NCBI GenBank assembly: GCA_903848645.1
Contig: CAINGU010000037.1
Location: 124,001-188,000, forward strand
Reading direction: 5' to 3'
Source of the DNA: an uncultured cyanobacterium
GTDB lineage: Bacteria; Cyanobacteriota; Cyanobacteriia; Cyanobacteriales; Nostocaceae
Length of the DNA stretch: 64,000 nucleotides
The first letter of the stretch is position 1, and each line of letters begins with the position of its first letter. The translations under genes and the position numbers were made by a program. Positions 27,175-36,249 of this stretch are shown piece by piece. The notes beneath the pieces are model-generated. The model made no database searches. It was not told where the DNA came from and worked only from the letters and a program-made list of their open reading frames with translations.

Positions 27175-28530
27175 ATGGCTGAAGAACTAAGTTTTCAAGG
27201 TGATGGTAGTAATAGCTTACCACCTCAAAATATCGAAGCAGAGGAAGCGATTTTAGGAGGTATTCTACTAGATCCAGAGGCAATTGGTCGAGTGAGCGAT
27301 CGCCTAGTTCCCGAAGCTTTTTATATTAGCGCCCATACAACCATCTATCAAGCTGCCTTACGTCTACATACGCAGCAAAAACCCACAGACTTACTTTCCA
27401 TTACCAGTTGGTTAACAGATAATGATCAGTTAACGCGAATTGGTGGCAGAAATAAACTAGCAACATTAGTAGATCGCACAGTTTCAGCGGTTAATATTGA
27501 TGCCTTAGCAGTGTTAGTGATGGAAAAATACCTGCGACGGCAATTAATTAAAGCAGGTAATGAAATAGTCCATCTTGGTTTTGAAACAGAAACAGAATTA
27601 CCAATTGTTCTGGACAATGCAGAACAAAAAGTTTTTAATGTCACCCAACAAAAAACCCAATCAGGATTGGTTCATATTGGTGACACTTTAACTAATACTT
27701 ATGAAGATATTGAAACTCGTCATCAAGGAATTGCTTTACCGGGAATACCCTGTGGTTTTTATGATTTAGATGCCATGACCAGTGGTTTTCAGCGTTCTGA
27801 TTTAATTATCGTCGCTGGGAGGCCGTCAATGGGCAAAACAGCATTTTGCTTAAACCTTGCTCATAATATTGCTGCTGGTTATCAATTACCAGTTGCAGTT
27901 TTTAGTTTAGAAATGTCTAAAGAACAGCTAGTACAAAGACTATTAGCTAGTGAAGCCGGAATTGAAAGTAGTTATTTAAGAAGTGGCCGCATTAGTCAAA
28001 CCCAATGGGAACCTCTACTTCGTGCCATTCATAAGCTCCAGGAAACCCCAATGTTTATTGATGATACGGCAAATATTACAGTCACGCAAATGCGAAGTCA
28101 AGCGCGAAGACTGCAAGCCGAACAAAGTAAAGGCTTGGGATTAATCGTGATTGATTACTTGCAATTAATGGAAGGAGCAGGTGATAATCGAGTTCAAGAA
28201 TTATCGAGAATTACCCGTTCTTTAAAAGGTTTAGCGAGAGAATTATCTGTACCAATCATTGCGTTATCACAGTTAAGTCGCGGTGTAGAAGCAAGAACTA
28301 ATAAACGCCCCATGTTATCTGATTTGAGAGAATCGGGTTCAATTGAACAAGATGCGGATATAGTAATGATGCTATACCGTGATGAATATTATTCACCAGA
28401 TACCCCAGATAGGGGAATTGCAGAAGTAATCATTGCTAAACATCGGAATGGACCAACAGGAACTATTAAACTCTTATTTGATCCACAATTTACAAAGTTT
28501 AAAAATCTTGCTAAACAAAATACTTGGTAA
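27175..28530 (+). CDS. dnaB: Replicative DNA helicase DnaB (intein-free)
   Basis: 451 aa. The N-terminal primase-interaction domain (NIEAEEAILGGILLDPEAIGRV) is followed by the RecA-like motor. Walker A is GRPSMGKTAF from residue 215, then VFSLEMSKEQLVQRLL, the Walker B region LIVIDYLQLM, and RESGSIEQDADIVMMLYRDEYY. The hexamer unwinds DNA at the replication fork. Many cyanobacterial DnaB proteins contain an intein at the Walker A or nearby motifs; both sites are uninterrupted here. The dacB gene starts 1 nt past the stop codon. Confidence 0.97.
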   Translation: MAEELSFQGDGSNSLPPQNIEAEEAILGGILLDPEAIGRVSDRLVPEAFYISAHTTIYQAALRLHTQQKPTDLLSITSWLTDNDQLTRIGGRNKLATLVDRTVSAVNIDALAVLVMEKYLRRQLIKAGNEIVHLGFETETELPIVLDNAEQKVFNVTQQKTQSGLVHIGDTLTNTYEDIETRHQGIALPGIPCGFYDLDAMTSGFQRSDLIIVAGRPSMGKTAFCLNLAHNIAAGYQLPVAVFSLEMSKEQLVQRLLASEAGIESSYLRSGRISQTQWEPLLRAIHKLQETPMFIDDTANITVTQMRSQARRLQAEQSKGLGLIVIDYLQLMEGAGDNRVQELSRITRSLKGLARELSVPIIALSQLSRGVEARTNKRPMLSDLRESGSIEQDADIVMMLYRDEYYSPDTPDRGIAEVIIAKHRNGPTGTIKLLFDPQFTKFKNLAKQNTW

Positions 28531-28531
28531 T

Positions 28532-29995
28532 ATGGTCAAAAAATATTTTATTAGCTTGATAATACTATTTCTTAGTATCCAAATTGGTAGTATCCAGGAA
28601 ATAGCTAAAGCACAAACTCCAGTCACGCAAATTACTCCTAAAAAATCAATTTGTTCGACTCAATTATCATCAGCAATTAATAATATTATTAATCGTCCCC
28701 AATTTAGTCGAGTCCGGTGGGGAATTTTAATTAAAACATTATCATCAGATAATATTCTTTATAGTCAGGATAGCCAAAAGTATTTTATTCCTGCTTCTAA
28801 CATGAAGCTATTTACTACCGCAGCAGCGTTACAACAATTAGGTGCAGATTTTCGGATTCGTACCTCCATTTATGATGATGGTAATGGTGTTTTGCGTGTA
28901 GTGGGAAGGGGAGATCCGAGTTTTAAAAATGCTCAATTAACAATATTATCAAAACAACTATATCAACAGGGAATTCGGGAAATTAATCAGTTAATTGCTG
29001 ATGATAGTTATTTTCAAGGTGAAGTAGTTAATTCTAGTTGGGAATGGGAAGATATACAGGCTGACTATGGCGCACCTGTTAACAGTTTAATTATCAATGA
29101 AAATGCTGCTACATTAACTATTTCACCCCAAACTATCGGACAACCATTAAAATTAGAATGGGCTGAACCTACAGAAGCATATTGGTGGAAAATTGAAAAT
29201 AATACTATTACTACTCAAGCCAATGAACCCGGTTTTGTAGAAGTAAATCGTGACTTAAAAGGACAGATTATCAGAATCAAAGGACAATTAGCAGTAAATT
29301 CTCACCCAGAAATTACGGGTTTAGCTGTATTTGATCCAATTACCAATTTTATCAGACAATTTCGTCAGAATTTAGCTAGAGAAGGAATTACTGTTAAAGA
29401 AACTGTGAGGAGTGATTATCATAACAATGACAAAGAAATAGCCGCAGTAGAATCTCCACCTTTATCTAAATTATTGATAGAGACAAATGTGAATAGTAAT
29501 AATTTGTATGCTGAGGCTTTATTAAGAAGTTTAGCTATTAAAAAACCAGCAGAAACAAATCAAAATACGGCTGATATTGGGTTAGAAGTTGTGCGAGAAA
29601 CTTTAACTCAATTAGGAGTTGAACCAGAAGGTTATGTAATTGTAGATGGTTCTGGGTTATCTCGGAAAAACTTAACGACTCCAGCAGCCTTGGTACAACT
29701 TTTACAAGGAATTGCTAAATCATCCCAAGCAGAAGTTTTTCGGGCTTCTTTGCCTATTGCAGGTGTAAAAGGGACTCTAAAAAATCGGTTTATTAATACT
29801 GCTGCTGCGGGAATTATGCAAGGAAAAACAGGTTCAATGACAGGAATTTCTGCTCTTTCCGGGTATGTAAATGCACCTAATTATCAGCCATTGGTTTTTA
29901 GTATTATTGTCAATCAATCTGAGCAACCGGGTAGAGTTATGAGAACAGCAATAGATGAAATTGTAGTTTTATTAGCACAGTTAAAGCGATGTTAA
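28532..29995 (+). CDS. dacB: D-alanyl-D-alanine carboxypeptidase/endopeptidase (PBP4 type)
   Basis: 487 aa from ATG 28532, preferred because the protein then begins with a proper signal peptide (KK, hydrophobic core, ending AKAQ). A longer in-frame start inside dnaB at 28433 would bury it. Class-C penicillin-binding motifs are present: SxxK as PASNMK near residue 90, SxN as SNN in VNSNNLYAE, and KTG in QGKTGSMTGISALSGY near the C-terminus. It trims or cuts peptidoglycan cross-links in the periplasm. The 1-nt gap after dnaB implies co-transcription. Confidence 0.92.
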   Translation: MVKKYFISLIILFLSIQIGSIQEIAKAQTPVTQITPKKSICSTQLSSAINNIINRPQFSRVRWGILIKTLSSDNILYSQDSQKYFIPASNMKLFTTAAALQQLGADFRIRTSIYDDGNGVLRVVGRGDPSFKNAQLTILSKQLYQQGIREINQLIADDSYFQGEVVNSSWEWEDIQADYGAPVNSLIINENAATLTISPQTIGQPLKLEWAEPTEAYWWKIENNTITTQANEPGFVEVNRDLKGQIIRIKGQLAVNSHPEITGLAVFDPITNFIRQFRQNLAREGITVKETVRSDYHNNDKEIAAVESPPLSKLLIETNVNSNNLYAEALLRSLAIKKPAETNQNTADIGLEVVRETLTQLGVEPEGYVIVDGSGLSRKNLTTPAALVQLLQGIAKSSQAEVFRASLPIAGVKGTLKNRFINTAAAGIMQGKTGSMTGISALSGYVNAPNYQPLVFSIIVNQSEQPGRVMRTAIDEIVVLLAQLKRC

Positions 29996-30027
29996 ATTAT
30001 TTTTTATCAGCCTTTCAGTAAAGAAAA

Positions 30028-31728
30028 TTATTGATATAAAGGAATTTCAATTAAAAACTCAGTTCCTTTCCCTATTTCTGATTCACATTTGAGGAGTCCA
30101 GAATGTTTATTAACAATAATGTCATAGCTAATAGATAATCCTAAACCTGTTCCCTTTCCAACTGGTTTAGTCGTAAAAAATGGATCAAATAACTTACTTT
30201 TTATATTTTCTGAAATCCCTTGTCCATTATCAACAATTCTGATCTTTACTTGATTCGTATCAGATAATTCAGTTTGAATTTTAATTTGAAAAGGATAATT
30301 TTGAATTCCTCCTAAAAGTCGCTGATTATTATCACTTTCGATAGCATCAATAGCATTATTAATAATATTCATAAATACCTGATTTAGTTGTCCTGGATAG
30401 CATTGAACTAGGGGTAAATTACCATAATTTTTAATGATTTGAATTTCTGGATGTTCTATCTTTGCTTTCAGGCGATTTTGTAAAATCAATAATGTGCTAT
30501 CAATACCTTCATGAATATCAACTTCTTTCATTTCTGCTTCGTCTAACCGGGAGAAAGTACGTAAAGATAAGACTATTTCTTTAATCCGATTAGATCCTAT
30601 TTGCATAGAATTAATAACTTTTGGGAAATCCTCTAAAATAAATTTTAGATCAATTTCCTCAATTTTATCCTGAATTTTACTACTCGGATTGGGTAGTTCT
30701 TCAATATATAAGCCAATTAATTCTAGTAATTCATGAGCATATTCACTGGTATAGCTAATATTCCCAGAGATAAAATTTACAGGATTATTAATTTCGTGTG
30801 CTATGCCGGCAACAAGCTGACCTAAGCTAGACATTTTTTCCGTTTGAATCAATTGGGCTTGGGTACTTTTAAGTTGTTGTAAAGCTTCCTTTAGTGCCGT
30901 TTCTGCTTGTTTGCGTTCGTTAATTTCTAACTGAGAGCGCTGGTTAATTTCTGTTAATTCATCGTTTTTTAACAAAGTGTGTCGGGAATCAGTCAGCTTG
31001 ATAGCCATATAATTAAATGCTTCAGCTAATTTTTCTACTTCATCACCTGTCATAATATTTAACCGGTAATCAAGATTACCAGCAGCTATTTCCGCAGTTC
31101 CTATCTGTAATTCTTCTAAAGATTTAATAATTGGTTGCCAGACTAATATAAATGTAATTGTAAATAAAATAATGATTGCTCCTATGACTTCAATAGTGAT
31201 AATTGCCTGTAACTTATATAAGTTATCTAATTCTGATTTCATTAATTGTTTTTGTTTGTAGGCACGTTCAATGACATTTGTTAACATAAAATCAATATCT
31301 CTATTAAAGGAATTAATAGCGAGAAAATATTGCTGAGATTCAACTATACTAAATTCATTTTTTTTCTTTTTAATTAGCTGATTTGCTATGTTTTTAAGAA
31401 AAAGATGGCGGCGACGAATCAGAGCAATGTCCGGATCATCGGGCATAAAAGCTGCTAACATATTTAGAGAATCAAGAAACTTATTTTGAAATTTTTCTAT
31501 TTCTGATTGTTTGCGCTCAAATAAGACGATATCCTTCAATAAAATTATTTCCGACCTTAAAGTATTTTCTGCTTCTAAAGCAGCTTTAATGGTGTCTATG
31601 GCGATATCACTTCTTTGTTGAGCAGTATTTTTAATTTGCTGAACAACCACAGCATTACCAATCTGAATAGCTGTGACAATTCCTAATAATAAAGCCGCAC
31701 TAGCGAGAAACTTTTTAGATATATTCAT
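30028..31728 (-). CDS. Membrane sensor histidine kinase
   Basis: 566 aa. Helix 1 lies near residues 8-28. A helical periplasmic domain follows to about 165, then helix 2 (about 170-195) and a HAMP segment (AAGNLDYRLNIMTGDEVEKLAEAFN). A coiled coil leads to HisKA with His311 in IAHEINNPVNFI. The ATPase domain shows the N-box NQVFMNIINNAIDAI, DNGQGIS and GKGTGLGLSISYDII. All catalytic residues look intact. The start codon overlaps the end of the upstream binding-protein gene by 4 nt, so that protein is the likely signal partner. No response regulator gene lies nearby. Confidence 0.93.
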   Translation of the reverse strand: MNISKKFLASAALLLGIVTAIQIGNAVVVQQIKNTAQQRSDIAIDTIKAALEAENTLRSEIILLKDIVLFERKQSEIEKFQNKFLDSLNMLAAFMPDDPDIALIRRRHLFLKNIANQLIKKKKNEFSIVESQQYFLAINSFNRDIDFMLTNVIERAYKQKQLMKSELDNLYKLQAIITIEVIGAIIILFTITFILVWQPIIKSLEELQIGTAEIAAGNLDYRLNIMTGDEVEKLAEAFNYMAIKLTDSRHTLLKNDELTEINQRSQLEINERKQAETALKEALQQLKSTQAQLIQTEKMSSLGQLVAGIAHEINNPVNFISGNISYTSEYAHELLELIGLYIEELPNPSSKIQDKIEEIDLKFILEDFPKVINSMQIGSNRIKEIVLSLRTFSRLDEAEMKEVDIHEGIDSTLLILQNRLKAKIEHPEIQIIKNYGNLPLVQCYPGQLNQVFMNIINNAIDAIESDNNQRLLGGIQNYPFQIKIQTELSDTNQVKIRIVDNGQGISENIKSKLFDPFFTTKPVGKGTGLGLSISYDIIVNKHSGLLKCESEIGKGTEFLIEIPLYQ

Positions 31729-32684
31729 TTTGATGGACTGGAAATTAAGTTAAGATCCTTACGGATTTGCTGAATTGATTCGTAATCTGAAGCACTAACT
31801 AAAGTATAGCCAGCAGACTCAGTTCCGTTAATATCCTCAATACCATCAGGGGTATTAATAAAAGCTTGTTTTAACTGTTTGATCAACTCAGGAGGCAATT
31901 TTTTTAACACTACCACAGGAAATTGGGGCATAGGGTCAGATTCCCATAAAATACGTGAATTTTGTGGGAATTTACCCATTTTTTTCTGCTTAGTATAGAA
32001 GGGAATATGAGTAGCTATGGCATCTACAATACCATTTTCTAGTGCTTCCATACTCTTAGTATGACTGCCAGTATAAATAAATTTTTTAAAATCGTGATTG
32101 GGATCAATATTGAGTTTCCTAAAAGCTGCTAATGGCATCAAATAGCCAGCAGTTGATAATTTATCTATAAAGGCAACCCGCCTACCTTTGAGGTCGCTTA
32201 AGCTGTGGATAGAGCTATCTGATTTGATGATAATACAAGCTCGATACCAAGGTTGTCCTGTATTTTTATCTATGGAAGCAACTAGAGGTTCAATTTTTGC
32301 ACCTCTGTCCAAAGCTTCTAAATAAGTTAATGGTCCCAAATAAGCGATATCAACCTTTTCTTCTACTAACCAGTTAACAGCTTCGTCGTAATTTTTAGCC
32401 AGTTGAATATCAACGGTTCGTCCTAAAGATTTTTCTAGGTAGCTATCAAATTGTTTAATCATGCGTTGTTGATTTTGAAAATTTTGTAATGGTAATATGC
32501 CAATTTTCAAATAAGGTAAGTTCTTTCGTGTTTTATTTACAGTCGGTGGAGAAGGATGAAATACTTTTTGACTACAGCCTGTATTTATTAGCATCATCAC
32601 TACAGCTAAAAACATAATTATGCTTTGGCTAAATAAGTGATTTTTAATAGACTGATTATGAGACAAATAAACAAATTTTTTCAT
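31725..32684 (-). CDS. PhnD-like periplasmic binding protein coupled to a sensor kinase
   Basis: 319 aa. The N-terminal signal ends in a near-lipobox (LINTGC), so a lipoprotein is likely. The body is a type-2 periplasmic binding fold of the phosphate/phosphite/phosphonate family: LKIGILPLQNF, YDEAVNWLVEEKVDIAYLGPLTYLEALDRGAKIEPLVA, SLSDLKGRRVAFIDKLSTAGYLMPLAAFR. No permease or ATPase gene accompanies it. Its stop overlaps the kinase start by 4 nt. I infer a sensory rather than transport role, with an oxyanion or small-molecule ligand still to be found. Confidence 0.85.
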   Translation of the reverse strand: MKKFVYLSHNQSIKNHLFSQSIIMFLAVVMMLINTGCSQKVFHPSPPTVNKTRKNLPYLKIGILPLQNFQNQQRMIKQFDSYLEKSLGRTVDIQLAKNYDEAVNWLVEEKVDIAYLGPLTYLEALDRGAKIEPLVASIDKNTGQPWYRACIIIKSDSSIHSLSDLKGRRVAFIDKLSTAGYLMPLAAFRKLNIDPNHDFKKFIYTGSHTKSMEALENGIVDAIATHIPFYTKQKKMGKFPQNSRILWESDPMPQFPVVVLKKLPPELIKQLKQAFINTPDGIEDINGTESAGYTLVSASDYESIQQIRKDLNLISSPSK

Positions 32685-32726
32685 GGTTAAGATAGCCGAA
32701 TAATTGGTTAAAAATTCCTAGGATAA

Positions 32727-33902
32727 TTAAGCAATGCTTCCTCTTTTTCTGGCTTCTTTGTTGGAAATTCCCACATTTTTGATCCCAGCTTTAATCATTT
32801 GTCGTTCTAAAAGGGCAAAAAAACGGTTTCTATCAGCACCTCTGACTACAGCCTGATTATGAGCTTCTGCAATAGCTACAGGATAACCATATCCTTTGTG
32901 TACTTGTGCCAGCATTAATCCTAGTGCTTGATCAAACATAGTGGCATTTTCAGCAACCCAAGCCGGAACTTCAATGCGGGCAATTTCTGTACCGACATGA
33001 ACGTAACAAAAATAAATAATTTGCTCGTCATACAGTTCTAAAATTCGGGCATTACTCCGCCATAAAGGTCCACGTTGTCCGGGTTGAAGTTGGCTTGTCC
33101 ATAGGGTTGTATCTCGCAAAGTATCAAATTTTTTACAAGGTACGTATTCTAATTGGTTCGGGCAATGGGTGATACAATCTGGAACAGGGTGAGGACAAGC
33201 TAAAAAACGTAAAAAATTAGTGGCTTCGGTGCTACGAGAGGCACTAAGATAACCCATGAGGGGGATTTGGGCTTGCTGGAGTTTTTGCCAAGCTTCTAAA
33301 ACGGGAGGTAAAATCAGATCCCGTGCATCCATCGGTAATTGATCTAAAAACCAGTATATTAACGAACCATCTATCATCGCTAAAGTTGGGGCTTCTGTCT
33401 TGGTACTACAAGCCAGTTCGGCTAATACTGTAGCCTCGGAAGCTGTACGCCGATAACCCATCCATTCTTCCGTTCTAATGCCCCATTGACGGGAGATATA
33501 TAAATCTTCAGGGCGATAAAATACCTCTGGTAAACTATCGAGAATCGGGTGAAGATTTTGACCATAATGTAAAACAACTCTGCCGATATTTAGTAAGTAA
33601 CAATACGCAATTTCGTGATGACTGGGGGATATTTGCGAACCATCTGTAGAAATGACAGTATGAACTTTGGGAGGAACAGAAATAGTCATGCAGGTTTGGA
33701 GAGGTTCAATGGGAGTAGCATTAGCAAAAATAATGCGATTTCGCCATTCTTCTTGACGTTTAACTAACTCCTCTTGACAGTCAAAAGCCTTTTTTAAATA
33801 TTCTTGTGCTAACTCCAACCGTTGATGACTTGCAGCCACTTCTGAAGTTAAATGTTGACTAAAACCTTGCATTTGTCCTGATATTTTTGTTAAATCAAGC
33901 AT
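32727..33902 (-). CDS. NurA domain nuclease
   Basis: 391 aa. STDGSQISPSHHE near residue 85 carries the first conserved aspartate of the NurA fold. MIDGSLIYWFLD (about residue 180) and the C-terminal YPVAIAEAHNQAVVRGADR supply further conserved acidic and histidine positions. In archaea NurA is a 5'-3' nuclease that works with the HerA translocase in DNA end resection. No herA gene is visible in this window. The cyanobacterial relatives have not, to my knowledge, been assigned a role. Confidence 0.82.
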   Translation of the reverse strand: MLDLTKISGQMQGFSQHLTSEVAASHQRLELAQEYLKKAFDCQEELVKRQEEWRNRIIFANATPIEPLQTCMTISVPPKVHTVISTDGSQISPSHHEIAYCYLLNIGRVVLHYGQNLHPILDSLPEVFYRPEDLYISRQWGIRTEEWMGYRRTASEATVLAELACSTKTEAPTLAMIDGSLIYWFLDQLPMDARDLILPPVLEAWQKLQQAQIPLMGYLSASRSTEATNFLRFLACPHPVPDCITHCPNQLEYVPCKKFDTLRDTTLWTSQLQPGQRGPLWRSNARILELYDEQIIYFCYVHVGTEIARIEVPAWVAENATMFDQALGLMLAQVHKGYGYPVAIAEAHNQAVVRGADRNRFFALLERQMIKAGIKNVGISNKEARKRGSIA

Positions 33903-33969
33903 AGTGTTTGTAGTTGTGCAAATAGATGTAAATACTATATAGGACTAATATTTGATTTTTGAAATATAC

Positions 33970-33994
33970 GTAGGGTGGGCATTGCCCACCCTAC
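33970..33994. repeat. Palindrome GTAGGGTGGGCA/TGCCCACCCTAC
   Basis: A perfect 12-bp inverted repeat with a single central base lies in the region between the divergent NurA and TPR genes. It resembles the TGGGGTGGGCA arm at 61753-61765 and is probably a dispersed repeat rather than a terminator, since no gene ends here. Confidence 0.65.
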
Positions 33995-34074
33995 ACTACT
34001 TAAAATTTTTCCAATATCATTTATGATTCCTATATAATTAATAACTGTATGCTAATAATTGGAAAGATGGCGTA

Positions 34075-34674
34075 ATGAAAAAATGGAAATTAACAATTAC
34101 AACTCTGATATTAGGAACTATATTATATAGTCCGTCAGTGGGTGCTAAAAATTTGGCAAATATTTCCGATTTGAGAATAAAATCATCACTGTTAGCACAA
34201 TCTGATCTGAAAGAGGCTATAGTATATTTTCATCGAGGAATTAACCGCCATACATCGGGAGATACAAAAGGGGCAATTGAAGAATATAATCAAGCCTTGC
34301 AGTTACATCCTAATTTTCCTGAAGTTTACTACAAAAGAGGGATATCTCGCCATAAATTGGGAGACTTGAAAGGAGCAATTGCAGATTACACCCAAGCAAT
34401 CAGTCTTAATTCTAACTATCCTGGTATCTACAATCATCGAGGATTTACTCGCCATGATTTGGGAGATTTAAAAGGTGCTATTGTGGATTTTAACAAAGCA
34501 TTAAGTCTTAATCCTAAATTTCCTGAAGCTTACCAGAATCGAGGTATTACTCGCAATACCTTGGGTGATAAACAGGGAGCAATTACTGATTGGAAAACAG
34601 CAGCTAACTTATTTAAACAACAAAAAAGAATTTCTAATTACCAAGAAGTGATTGATCTGATTGAGAAAATATAA
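34075..34674 (+). CDS. Secreted TPR-repeat protein
   Basis: 199 aa. The signal peptide (KKWK, hydrophobic core, ending SVGAKN or a little later at LAQS) is followed by four tetratricopeptide units of 34 residues from about residue 45. They share the pattern YxxRGIxRHxLGDLKGAIxDYxxAxxLNPxFP. TPR superhelices bind other proteins, so a periplasmic scaffold is likely. The gene is alone on its strand and ends 5 nt before a strong inverted repeat. Confidence 0.85.
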   Translation: MKKWKLTITTLILGTILYSPSVGAKNLANISDLRIKSSLLAQSDLKEAIVYFHRGINRHTSGDTKGAIEEYNQALQLHPNFPEVYYKRGISRHKLGDLKGAIADYTQAISLNSNYPGIYNHRGFTRHDLGDLKGAIVDFNKALSLNPKFPEAYQNRGITRNTLGDKQGAITDWKTAANLFKQQKRISNYQEVIDLIEKI

Positions 34675-34678
34675 CCAA

Positions 34679-34743
34679 AGATCCCCGACTTCTTTTTTTA
34701 TCTTGTAAATAAATGATGAATTGATATAAGAAGTCGGGGATCT
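34679..34743. terminator. Bidirectional terminator made from a 15-bp inverted repeat
   Basis: AGATCCCCGACTTCT (34679-34693) and its exact reverse complement (34729-34743) lie between the convergent TPR and HAD genes. A run of T follows the left arm. The same arms recur at 38546-38607 and 42792-42806, so this is also a dispersed repeat. Confidence 0.75.
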
Positions 34744-34768
34744 AGATATTGTAAATTGCTCCAGTTAA

Positions 34769-35554
34769 TTACAACCAAGTCGCAAAATCGTGACCAAAAT
34801 GAGAAAGTGATATTAACTGAATGCGTGGATCATTTTTTCCTGCTTCCCTTTCTGGTTGAGTATTATAACCCCAATCTGCCAGGAAAAGTTTGACATGATT
34901 TAAGTTTGATTGCTGTTGGACTAATTGTAATGTTTTTAGTCTATCTTCAACAAACCACAAACTCACAGTTTGGGTATTTGCTTTCTCGATTAATTCCCGC
35001 AAAGTTTCATATTTTGGGCGTTTTACTTCCTTCCCAAAAATATTTTCTGGGGGTAAATTAACTCCTTCTTGTTGTAATAATTGCTTGACAAATCGCCCTT
35101 CTTTGGTAGTAACAATATATAACTGAACTTCACTTTCAAGAGTTATTTTGAGTCTTTCTATTACACCAGGATAGAATTTATGCAAACTTAACCAACCATT
35201 TAAATCTGTCTGAATCCATTCATCTCGCAGATGATCCAATTTTGTCGAAACTGCTTTTGCTTCTAGGTTATCTGCTGTTAAAATTTGGGGCGTGATAGTT
35301 GTCCAGGATTGCAGAATTTGATCATCAGAAAAACCCTCAATTAAGGCTTTAATTAAAACAGGCATTTCCCAACCAGTTTCAATTACAGGACGTAAGCGAT
35401 AGAATCTTAAAGCTAAATCATCTGGTGCTGTGTCCTTAGCCGGCGACCAAATTTGACAGTAGGTACGCCACGCTACCTCAAAATACTCAATTAGTCCATC
35501 GCAAACCACTCCATCAAAGTCTAAAGCCAAAATCGTGGGACTATTTGCTGTCAT
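34769..35554 (-). CDS. HAD-superfamily hydrolase
   Basis: 261 aa. Motif I is LALDFDGVVCDGL (residues 9-21) with the nucleophile and acid aspartates. VQLYIVTTKEGRFVKQLL is motif II (threonine). The lysine of motif III lies around FGKEVKRPKYETL, and SLWFVEDRLKTLQLV is motif IV with its acidic pair. A helical cap is inserted after motif I. It is probably a small-molecule phosphatase; the substrate is not predictable. Part of the coding sequence carries a GGTACGCCACGCTACC-like repeat word. Confidence 0.85.
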   Translation of the reverse strand: MTANSPTILALDFDGVVCDGLIEYFEVAWRTYCQIWSPAKDTAPDDLALRFYRLRPVIETGWEMPVLIKALIEGFSDDQILQSWTTITPQILTADNLEAKAVSTKLDHLRDEWIQTDLNGWLSLHKFYPGVIERLKITLESEVQLYIVTTKEGRFVKQLLQQEGVNLPPENIFGKEVKRPKYETLRELIEKANTQTVSLWFVEDRLKTLQLVQQQSNLNHVKLFLADWGYNTQPEREAGKNDPRIQLISLSHFGHDFATWL

Positions 35555-35644
35555 TGTTCTGAGGTTAAAAACTGCTTTTGTTAGCTTACCGCACTATAAA
35601 TTATTTTTCTGTATCAGCACTAAAACAGAAAACTGAAATATTCT

Positions 35645-35686
35645 TCATCCTGTAAATCCTTTAATCCTGGTTATCCTGATTCTGAC
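35645..35686. repeat. Half-copy of the TCCTG dispersed repeat
   Basis: The sequence TTAATCCTGGTTATCCTGAT with a following TCTGAC is nearly identical to the right arm at 1107-1140. The opposite arm is missing. Confidence 0.7.
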
Positions 35687-35727
35687 TGTTCACACAGATA
35701 CTGCAAAATGCTTATTTCCTATTCTCA

Positions 35728-36045
35728 CTAGGAATCAAAATTTAAGCGATTAACTTGTAAACCGGCAGATTGTGCGCCTAAAGGATCAAAAGTGTAAAAT
35801 AACAGTTCTTTATATAATAGGAAAACTACTATTAAAACAATAGCTGCAATAATAGCTGTGTCCCTTACTTCGTCCCTAGTTACGCCCAAAATATTGCCAA
35901 AAATAAAATGATTCAAGTCAATTTTATTATCTTTTTGAATGACTGTAATTAAGGTGACACCAAGGGCAAAAAAGGCAGAAAAAATTATGCCCATAGCGGC
36001 ATCTTCTTTGATGGGAGATCGGGTTTTAATGGCAGCTATAGCCAT
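35728..36045 (-). pseudogene. 5'-truncated manganese/zinc ABC transporter permease (ABC-3 family)
   Basis: 105 codons encode only the last third of a permease. IKTRSPIKEDAAMGIIFSAFFALGVTLIT and NHFIFGNILGVTRDEVRDTAI match the final helices of ZnuB/MntB proteins, which normally have about 280-300 residues. The homology begins abruptly at 36045, where plus-strand sequence of a different gene starts. The ATG at the break is an ordinary internal codon and gives an illusory start. No partner ATPase gene is adjacent. It is judged a remnant, probably not functional. Confidence 0.8.
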
Positions 36046-36048
36046 TGT

Positions 36049-36231
36049 ACAGCTTTAATTAAAACAGTCGCCGAAAAAGCAGGGGTAAAATTAGCACCAA
36101 CTCCACTTTTTTCTGATTCCATTGGGGCAAAAGGTAGTAATGGCGATACTTATATAAAAATGATGGCAGCAAATACCCGCGCTATTGTTGAAGCCTTGGG
36201 GGTAAAATATACACCATTTCAATTAAAGTAA
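36049..36231 (+). pseudogene. 5'-truncated metal-binding periplasmic protein (ZnuA/MntC C-terminus)
   Basis: An open frame from 36049 to the TAA at 36229-36231 reads ALIKTVAEKAGVKLAP, then PLFSDSIGAKGSNGDTYIKMM, ANTRAIVEALG and YTPFQ. This is the C-terminal end of a MntC/ZnuA-type binding protein; about the first 250 residues are missing and there is no start codon with a ribosome-binding site. It abuts the permease remnant head to head at about 36045-36049. Together they record a deletion plus inversion that destroyed a metal-uptake operon. Confidence 0.8.
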
Positions 36232-36249
36232 ACACACATTTTGCAGCAA

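Noticed and set aside
27175-28530. Intein in dnaB
   Set aside because: The Walker A and downstream motifs are continuous and the protein has normal intein-free length.
28433-28531. Longer start for dacB inside dnaB
   Set aside because: It adds 33 residues before a normal signal peptide and overlaps conserved dnaB coding sequence; ATG 28532 is far more likely.
35728-36045. A genuine small 105-residue membrane protein
   Set aside because: Its sequence is the C-terminal third of a metal permease and the start coincides with a rearrangement joint.
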